A stretch of 38,961 nucleotides of DNA from Haplomitrium mnioides (taxonomy: Eukaryota > Marchantiophyta > Haplomitriopsida > Calobryales). The position numbers and the translations under genes are program-made. The notes beneath the pieces are model-generated. The model was not told the DNA's origin. It was given only the letters and a program-made list of their open reading frames with translations, and made no database searches. The stretch spans positions 1 through 38,961 of the forward strand of contig JBNGIS010037902.1 in NCBI GenBank assembly GCA_049999725.1. The letters run 5' to 3'. Below, in pieces: positions 31,961 through 38,961 of this stretch. Position 1 is the stretch's first letter. Each line of letters opens with the position of its first letter.

Positions 31961-32830
31961 AACATCCCCAACAGTTGGTTTTAATAATCAGATTATGGAT
32001 AGAGATTCAAAACCAATGTATATCACTTTTTGCCATTGAGGGCCCATTTTTGTATGTTTAGGACCCAAAATTGGAACTAGGACTTGGCATCCAAAGGTTT
32101 GCAAATATGAGACATCTAGAGTTAAACTAAATGCTAGGTGATGAGGGGAAAACAAATTGAATGCAAAAGGTCTATATTTTAAGAGTGCAATTGCGTGGAG
32201 TATCACATGACCCCATGTAGTAGTTGGGAGTTGTGAATGCATTAATAATGGACGAGCAATTAGTTGCAGTCTTTTTACAACAAATTTTGCTATACCATTC
32301 TGAAAGTGTATATAGGGCATATGGTATTGGGCTTCTATGCCTAATATGAGACAAAAATCATTAAACGTTTTGGAAGTGAATTCTCATGCTCCATCAACGG
32401 GTAGCGTTTTAATTGGATATTCTAGAAATTGTGCTCTTAGTTTAAGGATCTTTGCTAGAAGGCATGCAAAGACTAAGTTTCTAGTTGACAATAGAGAGAC
32501 CTATGACCATTTAATGGAAGAATCAATTACAACTAGAAGAATTCTAAATGGTTTACTAGATGGTTCGATGTGACCACAGACATTGACATTTAATTGTTCC
32601 ATGAATATGGGAATGGTATGGATCGTTTTTGATGTGGTTGGATGTGTAGAAATGTTTCCTTGTGAGCAAGCTACACATGGTTCTTTCAGTACTTGTGTAC
32701 GTGCAGTTGGTGGTATGCCAACTAAGTTGTGAGGGATTCTTCTATATATAGTGGTTCTTGGGTGTCCAAATCTATTATGTCACAATTTTGTAATGCTCGT
32801 GACGGTTTGCTCAGCTAAGTATGTATGGAT
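31961..32830 (-). pseudogene. Copia integrase remnant with altered catalytic residues
   Basis: The zinc finger region has KL, stop, HNRFGHPRTTIYRRIP (32765-32787, the Trp codon now TGA) and CVACSQGN (near 32660-32680). The core has NVNVCGHI, where the first Asp position appears to be Asn, then LLVVIDSSIKWS, PVDGA, stop, EFTSKTFNDFC and FQNGIAKFVVKRLQLIARPL, where the catalytic Glu position is Lys (about 32286-32290). The end has HLAFSLTLDVSYLQTFGCQV and MGPQWQKVIYIGFESLSIIR. Two of three triad positions have changed, so the enzyme would be inactive. The 110 codons at 31988-32320 are open. Confidence 0.8.
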
Positions 32831-33019
32831 TTGTGTCACATACAAACCATAGGGTTGTGCAAGTAGCGTTTCTCTAATGTTGATACTCTATGAGTCTCTC
32901 TGAGTAATTTTGAGGACTTCTCTTTGTTGTTGTTTATCAATATTTATGTGTAATTGATTTGCTCAAATATCTTGGAAGCTAATCAAGTTACGTGTTGCTA
33001 TAGGTGCATATATAGCATC

Positions 33020-33210
33020 GACAATAAGGATGATTATACCTTTAGGAAGCATAATGGTTGTTGGTCCATAGCCTTTCTCTATCTATTTTTTACCTCTAAT
33101 AATAGTTATAGTTCTATTGGATGGTGTAATAGATGAAAAATATTTCCTACTTCTTAAGATAGAGTATGACGTGCGGTCTATGATGCAGGTTATATGTTCA
33201 TCTATAGGAA
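33020..33210 (-). pseudogene. Copia protease remnant, catalytic triplet lost
   Basis: The minus strand reads TCIIDRTSYSIL near 33158-33190, where the aspartic protease would have D-S-G. The Asp is kept but the next two residues are R-T. Downstream, GYGPTTIMLPKGI and the segment ending IYAPIATRNLISF match the end of copia protease. The position between gag and integrase fits. Confidence 0.65.
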
Positions 33211-33259
33211 GCAATTCATTTACATACCCAACAACATGATACTCTGATAAGGTTGCTAC

Positions 33260-34249
33260 ACTTATTTACTTTTTAAGGTCTTCATTTATTTCCAAGAAAT
33301 TTCCTTGTGTTTCTATCATTCCATTGTTTACTTGACTTGTGTATAGTCTGGCCAAATGTGCAAGTACTCGACATTCTCTTTTGGTATGTCCTAAAGTTCC
33401 ACATCTATGACATTTGAGGGAATTCACATTCTTATTGAATGGAATTCTAGAGTTATTTCTTCCTCGACCTCTTTCTCGGAAAGTATTTCAATTCTGCCAT
33501 CTGGGGTTGCTCTGCATTCAGCCTACATTTCTTCCTCTAAAGGAGGAGTTTCTTCCTTTGCCTGAAAAATGTCCACCTCTTCCTCAATATATTGCTCTCC
33601 CCCTAATATTTCTTCAATTTGAGTTGATATTGTATGTTGCTGGCATGGTAGGTGGTGTTGATGTTGGCAGGGTTCTAGGTGGTCTCAATTTGGAATTTTC
33701 TAAAAGTAAAATATGATGCTTTTCAGCTACCAACATGTGAGCAATTAGCTATGAGTATTGAGTGAAATTCATGTTTCTATATTGTGTTGCTAACACCAAA
33801 TTGGTGGCACGAAACGTAGATAAGGTTTTTTTGATCTTCTCAAGATCATCTACTGGAGATCTGCACACAGCAAGTTGGGATACGATGTGAAATAACTCAC
33901 TGTTATATTATGCTACTGTTCGGTAATCTTGAAATTGCAGATTGATGCAATTGTGACGAACAGCAGGCAAAGAGATAATTCACATGTGATCAAATCTTGT
34001 TTTTAACTCATCCTATAATCTTCAGGTATTATATTCATTGAGATACTATGTTTTGAGAGAATCTGCCAAATGGTGTCTCATGAATGCTAATGTCTTGGCT
34101 TTGTCTTGTAGGCTAGGACCTTTATGTGTAAGAATGGTGTCTTCAATGCCTTTAGCAACAAGGTGAGTGTCCTTATCAAGGCTTCATGAAAGGTAATTAG
34201 ATCTATCTATTGCCAACTCCTTGAAGTTGAGCTTCTCTATAGTGTCCAT
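33260..34249 (-). pseudogene. Copia gag remnant with one CCHC knuckle
   Basis: It starts at the ATG at 34247-34249 (MDTIEKLNFKELAIDRSNYL), the usual N-terminus of Ale/Retrofit gag. Then come HLVAKGIEDTIL, MRHHLADSLKT, a long helical capsid part (FRATNLVLATQYRNMNFTQY, then IAHMLVAEKHHILLLENSKL), a Gly/Arg-rich stretch (FRERGRGRNNSRI) and the zinc knuckle CHRCGTLGHTKREC at 33371-33412 with all four ligands. Gag forms the virus-like particle. At least eight stops interrupt the frame. Confidence 0.8.
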
Positions 34250-34424
34250 GTTGTATAAGATTTCAAATATTCAAGATAGCTTATGCAGTAGGTAGATTAG
34301 ATTGTTTGAAATTGGATGAGTGGGAGAATAGTTAGAATTACTAATATTTTTTGAAATAAAAACATGTCTAGCTTTTGTAAGAAGAACTCTAGTGGATGAA
34401 GATAACAAAAGCAAGTTGCAAAAT

Positions 34425-34478
34425 CAAGTTGTACAACAGAATAAGGTTGTGCAACAAAATTAGGTTGTGTAAACCTGA
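34425..34478. repeat. 18-bp repeat, three units, palindromic core
   Basis: CAAGTTGTACAACAGAAT, AAGGTTGTGCAACAAAAT and TAGGTTGTGTAAACCTGA lie in tandem. The first holds the perfect palindrome GTTGTACAAC. Its position just upstream of the copia gag start suggests remnant leader or LTR, unproven. Confidence 0.6.
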
Positions 34479-36368
34479 CATTTGTTGATGAAAACAAACA
34501 CATGGATGATCATGTTGTCATATTTTGTAGTTTCTATAGTTAGTTAATTTGTATGTTTCAATAATCTTGAAAGTTGAAAAAAAAAAAAAAACTCACTAGA
34601 GTAAGATTTCAAGCATGTAGACTTGATAATTTGACTAGAAGAAATAAACATAAATGAATATGCTAATTAGAAGGAAAAATTTTCTAGAGTTAATTTTAGT
34701 TTAGTTTGGTGCCATTCAGCAAATAGATAAATATAACAAGTTTGCACATGAAAAATTAAAAAAATTTAGAAATTGAATTAGATGACTAGAAAGATTATAA
34801 TAGAAAATTAGATAGCTAGTTTTTTTAGAAGAACTCAAGATATAGATAGATTTTATCTTGATATCTTCAATTTTTGAAATTCGTTATAAAACGAAACAAA
34901 TGAATCTTTTCAACTCAATATTGTTGTTTGGTGGTAGTAAGGTATCAATTCTTTCTACAATTTCAGAAAATCATGGCCACTCTCACATCGCGTTTTAGCT
35001 TGACATTCAACACAATGAAACTTAATCGCTGCCTTCTTTTTCTCTTATTGATGACGGCTCCACAACAGAACAAAAATTGTAAGTTCTAAAGAGTCTTTGC
35101 TTATTTTTCCTCCTATAACCTTGATGTTAATTGAGGTTATATTGAAACTCAAAAGTGGATTGAAGTATGGTTTCACTTATCAATACATAACAAGTTCTAC
35201 AAAATCTACAAAGTGTAAGTTCACAATACAAAGCATATTTGAAATCTTCAACTCTTGACTCCAAATTCTCTCACACAAAACACTCTTGCTCTCACTCTCA
35301 ACAAACTTCTCACTTTATGGAAAATCCCTCTTCAAGTATATTTCCTTCAACAAGTCTTGAAAGTAGCCTTTTCTAGATCTCTCCCAAACGCTTCTCAATG
35401 GTCTCTCCAAGAATACACTTGCATTTGAAGTATGAATCTAATACATCCAAAGGTTTTAAATCTAAAAGTCATATTTCTCTGTCTTCTTCTTTCTTATTTT
35501 CTTGTCTTAATAACTACCAATCATTTTATCACTCGAGGTGAAAAATCTATCATGACCATCTCTCTTAATATTAAATCCTAGAGAAATTCCCAAAGTATCT
35601 CTAGCTTTTGTTTTCTTCTTGAAGAAGAAGCTTCTCATTTGAAGCTGCTCTTGCCAAAAAGTATCAATAATTTATTCAATTCTTTTTTTCCTTTCAATTG
35701 TCTTCACAAACAAATCCGAAGATGATACTTCAAGGTTAAGTCAAAGAACAACTTGACTTCTCTTGGTTTTTCTTCCCTTTAGTCTATTCTAGAAGAATCT
35801 TCTTACAAACATTGATACTTATTCAGTCTTCTTGTAATTTATCTTGTTGAAGAGCTTGTAAAACATGTCTTCTAGCAATGCAATATAATATTTATTTTCC
35901 ATTCATTGGATGCTACATATTTTAATGTTTTTATAGAGTACCACTGAAACTTTGACCGTTATAGCTTTTGGTTTACAAAATTATTTTCCCTTCTTTAGAT
36001 TCTCACTAGTAGCCTTATCAACATAATATAATCCTATAAAATATTAGTTTCTATATGTTTCTATTAAAAGCACAACTACTTGTCTACTCAAATATACACA
36101 TAATCAAGAAAGCATATCAAATCTAAGTTTGCACTGATGACTTCCAAAACTTTTTCATACTTAAATCACAAAATTCACAAATATACGATATTCATTCAAA
36201 CATATCAAATTTATCTCACAACCATCTTATGTCTTAACATTGCATATAAGATTGAAGAGTCTTGGCATGTACAAGCAATACTCTTCATGCTTGCTTCCCT
36301 TCCCAACCCATTTTGCAAGCATGAGGTTCAAGTTCGACTTGCAAAAACGCTTGAGAGCCCATATGCTC
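34479..36368. other. AT-rich region without a recognised gene
   Basis: It contains an A run at about 34578-34591 and otherwise no repeat or domain. One short frame with a signal-peptide-like N-terminus and a splice-donor-like site is listed separately at 34973. Confidence 0.4.
34973..35089 (+). other. Short open frame, possible secreted-peptide first exon
   Basis: ATG at 34973 encodes 38 residues. Residues 15-30 (MKLNRCLLFLLLMTAP) have a basic N-region, a Leu-rich hydrophobic core and small residues after it, as in signal peptides. A GTAAGT donor-like hexamer lies at 35079-35084, which would allow the frame to be a first exon. No second exon or family is seen, and a 38-residue frame can occur by chance. 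Confidence 0.15.
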
Positions 36369-36584
36369 ATGAACTTGTAGAGTCCACTTTTGTACGGACA
36401 TCCAATGTCTATGCACACATCAACATTGTGCATGGACTTTAAGAGTCCATACAACTATGAACTTTGCACTTTGACTATAAGAGCTCTTGCTCACACAGAC
36501 TTCATGCTCACATGAGCTTCTACACTCCATTTTTGCAAGGACCTTATGAGTTCATATGTGCATAGACTCAACAATCAGCATGCT
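36369..36584. repeat. Second, degraded array of the 24-bp fold-back repeat
   Basis: CATGAACTTGTAGAGTCCAC at 36369, CATGGACTTTAAGAGTCCAT at 36431, CATGAGCTTCTACACTCCAT at 36511 and CATAGACTCAACAATCAGCA at about 36561 match the units at 21780-22209 in phase, word content and internal dyad. Spacing is less regular here (24, 26 and longer). Confidence 0.6.
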
Positions 36585-36677
36585 TGTGTTTTCTTAAAGC
36601 TATCATTATTGACATTTACTTTATGCATGCAAGAGGTTTCTAAGTATTTTGAATGTTTTTTATTTAAATTAACAAAT

Positions 36678-36837
36678 TGTTATAGGACAACACTGACACT
36701 CCTATATATAGGATGTATGTACAGATAAGAGGAACGTTTTATCCCTCTCATCTAGATTGATCAATACATCAAGGAAGTGTTGTGCGGCGCAGCTGTTCTC
36801 TCTACGTCTCTCTCTGTGTGACATGCATACCACAACA
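36678..36837 (+). repeat. 5' LTR of the plus-strand copia element, 160 bp
   Basis: It starts TGTTATAGGACAACACTGAC and ends GCATACCACAACA, with the TGTT/AACA ends expected of an LTR. CCTATATATAGG at 36700-36711 is a TATA-type promoter within a palindrome. The length fits the very short LTRs of Ale-type elements. The 3' LTR is outside the window, so the borders rest on the ends and the adjacent primer site. Confidence 0.65.
36701..36710 (+). promoter_or_regulatory. LTR TATA box (CCTATATATA)
   Basis: This TATA motif lies 24 bp into the LTR and about 130 bp from its end. CCTATATATAGG is fully palindromic, so it could work in both directions. Function is inferred. Confidence 0.5.
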
Positions 36838-36839
36838 CG

Positions 36840-36851
36840 TTATCAGCACGA
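36840..36851 (+). other. Primer binding site (TTATCAGCACGA)
   Basis: It lies two bases after the LTR end (CAACA-CG-TTATCAGCACGA). This sequence is common directly after the 5' LTR in plant copia elements and matches the 3' end of a Met-type tRNA in published annotations of that group. It sets the element strand as plus. Confidence 0.65.
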
Positions 36852-37100
36852 AGGACTCTTCAGTACACACAGAGCGAACATACGCACCCTCTAGCGCAAG
36901 ACAACAAATTTTTTTACAAGCACGGCCGATTCCTTCCACCCGCGCGTCTCCCCGCGACGATTTCCTCCATTTTCTTTCTTTCCCTCATTGTTTTCTTTTC
37001 TCCTTTTGTAGCTTTGTACCAAAAAAAAATAAACAAACCATAGAGGGGCTTAGGGCTCCTCTTTCTTTTTTTTTTCCCGTCGCTGCAGCCCTCATTCACG

Positions 37101-37707
37101 CGCGTTTGCTTCTCCTTTGTGGCATCGATCATTGCTCGCGTTTGCTTCTCCTTTGTGGCATCGATCATTGCTTGCATTTGCTTCTCCTTTGTGGAATCGA
37201 TCATTGCTCGCGTTTGCTTCTCCTTTGTGGCATCGACCTTTGCTCGCAGGTGTTCCTTCTCTTTCCTAGCATCGACCCTGCTCGCGCAGGTTCTTCTTCT
37301 CCGTTGTGGCATCGATCTTTGCTCGCAGGTGTTTTGTCTCCTTTCTGGCATCGTTCTTGCTCGCACAGGGTGGTTCTTCCTTTTTGTGGCTTCTACCTTG
37401 CTCGCGGCTGCTGGTTCTTCCTTTTTCTGGCTTCTACATTGCTAGCGGCCGTTGCTTCTCCTTTCTGGTATCGATCTCCCTTGCAGCTATTACTTCTCCT
37501 TTCTGGTATCGATCTCCCTCGCAGCTATTACTTCTCCTTTCTGGTATCGACCTTCCTCACGGCTATTGCTTCTCATTTGTGGCACCTATCTTGCTCGCGG
37601 CTGTTGGTTCTCCTTCTTGTGACTTCGACATTGTATTGGCACCTGTCTTGGCACCTATCTTGCTTGCACGGCTCTCTGGCCCTCTCTTTTGTGGCCTGGA
37701 CATTGCT
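37101..37707 (+). repeat. Variable-length minisatellite (36/38/41 bp) in the copia leader
   Basis: Successive units: 37101-37136, 37137-37172, 37173-37208, 37209-37244 (36 bp each), then 38, 41, 38, 41, 41, 38, 38, 38 and 38 bp up to 37595, followed by decayed copies to about 37707. Each has CTTCTCCTTT(G/C)TGG, then a (C/T)ATCGA-like word and TTGCT at the end. Mixed unit lengths shift the reading frame, so the long open frame at 36782-37741 is not a periodic protein. The first four units are nearly identical and so are young. Confidence 0.9.
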
Positions 37708-37868
37708 TGTAGACCAATGTGCAGGTAATATCGCTCCTTAGTCCCCTTTTGGCTTCCATTCATCACTTACATTTGTTGGCTTCCATTCCTGTAGAGTCTG
37801 CCTAGTCGATTCAAGGCCTATGCTTCTGCCATCCTATTCGATATCCAGCCCTACGAATCTTCACCCTG

Positions 37869-37972
37869 ACCCTTTTCGACTGATCTGAGGCATCTCTTGT
37901 TCGGTTTTGACCATTTTTGACTGATCTGAGGCATCTCTTCATCGGTCCTGACTCCTACGACTGATCAGCGGC
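37869..37972 (+). repeat. 41-bp tandem repeat, 2.5 units
   Basis: GACTGATCTGAGGCATCTCT occurs at 37878 and 37919, with a partial GACTGATCAGCGGCACTTCA at 37959. Spacing is 41 and 40 bp. It is another tandem repeat in the same leader, unrelated in sequence to the array at 37101. Confidence 0.8.
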
Positions 37973-38961
37973 ACTTCATTTTTTTTCAGTTCTTACTCTT
38001 CTGGCTCTCTAGAAGGACCAGCTCACAGTGGCGGCGCATCATTTTCGACATTGCTCTTCTACAAATCACTTCATCACTCTTGAGGTCTGACCCTGTCTAT
38101 CAGTTCTTCACCCTGGTTCTCAGATTTTTCGGATGATACTCACCCTGCCCAACCACATCAGGCACCCACCAATCTGGTAATCTTGTCTTTTACATCTTAT
38201 CGGCATTAGCTGTACTTTTCTTTTTTTTCTGTTTCAGGCTCTCTCATAACCCTGATCAATTTGCTCTCAAATTTCTCTATACAATTACATTTTTTTCTTG
38301 CTATCCGACTGCTTGGGCACTCCACACCTGCGTCATCAAATCTTTCAAACGAACCTCACCCTCATCTTTCCGAAAACCATCTCTTTTCGGAAACCCGATT
38401 TACAGCTCACACTTGCAAACAGATCTGACATTCAACCTTTCTAAGACCCGTCTGTCATTTCAATACATCAGAATCTGATATTTCGGATTTCAGTTCACCG
38501 TCCACTATTCAGGTTTGAAGAAAGACCCGATTTTCGGATCTTTGCACCACTTCCTACAGGGGACTACAACAACTAGTTGGTGACAAATACAGTAGACAAG
38601 AGGACGTCAACAAGATCAGGACGCGACACGAGCACGACACACACATAGCAGAGCAGTTCTACACTAATACCTCATCATTCAATACCATTTCATATTCCCT
38701 ATTTTTCTTTCATATCGTTTCTGGTTTATTTCAGTTCTGTCATTTTCGATTTTATATTTAAATCAGATAACATAAACAGGTATAGGGATATTTACAGTTA
38801 CCCGTTTTTTCGGGCAACCCGCAGTCTTAACCCAACTGCGCCAATTTTTTTTCTCCTCTCTTTCGCTCATGTGCATACCCTGTATCCCACGCTTTCAATC
38901 TTCTGCCTTACACAGATCACTCCCTACCATGAACCCAGTAGGTTCCCTCAAGTTTCAGGCT
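37973..38961 (+). other. Remainder of the copia leader, no coding sequence seen
   Basis: Pyrimidine-rich to about 38560, then a purine-rich patch (GACAAGAGGACGTCAACAAG region) and AT-rich sequence. No gag frame is visible. It contains a perfect hairpin at 38367 and a small CCCG/CGGG stem at 38801-38814. Confidence 0.4.
38367..38393. other. Perfect 10-bp hairpin
   Basis: TTTCCGAAAA at 38367-38376 and TTTTCGGAAA at 38384-38393 are exact reverse complements around a 7-base loop CCATCTC. It could fold in the leader RNA. Confidence 0.7.

Larger units (their letters stand above)
27921..34249 (-). mobile_element. Ty1/copia element of Ale/Retrofit type, minus strand, decayed
   Basis: Minus-strand order is gag, protease, integrase, RT, RNase H, with integrase before RT as in copia. 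The 3' end has a polypurine tract (28068-28078) followed by a short LTR. The gag start (34247-34249), the CHRCGTLGHTKREC knuckle and the integrase wording point to the Ale/Retrofit lineage, whose LTRs are typically very short. No 5' LTR or primer binding site is found right of 34249, so the 5' end is lost or has diverged beyond recognition. Many stops interrupt it. Confidence 0.8.
36678..38961 (+). mobile_element. 5' end of a plus-strand copia element with a long leader
   Basis: A short LTR (36678-36837) is followed at once by a typical copia primer binding site and then more than 2.1 kb of pyrimidine-rich leader up to the window end. No gag start, zinc knuckle or pol motif appears before 38961, so coding sequence lies further right or has been lost. 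The C/T-rich composition contrasts sharply with the AT-rich flank on the left. Confidence 0.65.

Noticed and set aside
34249-34700. A 5' LTR for the minus-strand copia element
   Set aside because: I looked for a match to the 3' LTR start (GATTACAACA on the plus strand) and for a primer binding site but found neither.
36914-37366. Minus-strand frame with a Lys/Arg/Glu-rich periodic protein
   Set aside because: It is the reverse side of the same array, where the 36-bp units give a 12-residue period. No start context or family.
36782-37741. A 319-codon open frame on the plus strand
   Set aside because: It covers the LTR end, primer site and the 36/38/41-bp array. Mixed unit lengths shift frame between units, and the opposite strand is also open, so openness comes from C/T-rich composition.

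Overview
The window looks like intergenic, repeat-rich DNA from a land plant with a large genome. It is AT-rich outside the transposons and is built almost entirely of old, broken LTR retrotransposons, with two assembly gaps (8056-8155 and 20347-20746). Every retroelement reading frame carries stops and frameshifts. I see no convincing intact host gene and no rRNA, tRNA or CRISPR array. The species cannot be read from the sequence; strong decay of old LTR elements would suit a gymnosperm or similar genome, but that is inference.

Layout: (1) 1-1145 is the tail of a plus-strand Ty3/gypsy LTR related to the large LTRs further right. (2) 1552-7185 is a rearranged chromovirus. It has a 5' LTR with an initiator-Met-type primer binding site, then a minus-strand copy of the element's 3' half (LTR, chromodomain, integrase, RT), joined head to head to a plus-strand 3' half that ends in the 3' LTR. 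The whole is flanked by a near-perfect 5-bp target duplication (AGTAT/AGCAT). (3) 7756-8515 holds traces of a minus-strand gag/linker, split by a CT microsatellite and a gap. (4) 8942-20346 and on into the gap is a minus-strand, non-chromodomain Ty3/gypsy element in the order gag, protease, RT, RNase H, integrase. Its LTRs exceed 2.4 kb and carry a minisatellite of about 155 bp in U3. (5) 20747-27920 is AT-rich with no recognised gene, but holds a striking 24-bp fold-back minisatellite (21780-22209) and a separate 37-bp repeat cluster (26912-27130). (6) 27921-34249 is a minus-strand Ty1/copia element of the Ale/Retrofit type, with an intact YVDD in RT but damaged protease and integrase and a repeat-bearing insertion inside RT. 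(7) 36678 to the window end is the 5' end of a plus-strand copia element: a 160-bp LTR, a primer binding site, then a long pyrimidine-rich leader with a 36/38/41-bp variable repeat array. Its gag lies beyond the window or is absent.

The elements are related as families, not as a pathway: within each, the recognisable parts are the usual capsid, protease, reverse transcriptase, RNase H and integrase modules. The least explained material is the set of minisatellites, which lie in LTR U3, a copia leader, a copia pol gene and otherwise empty DNA.
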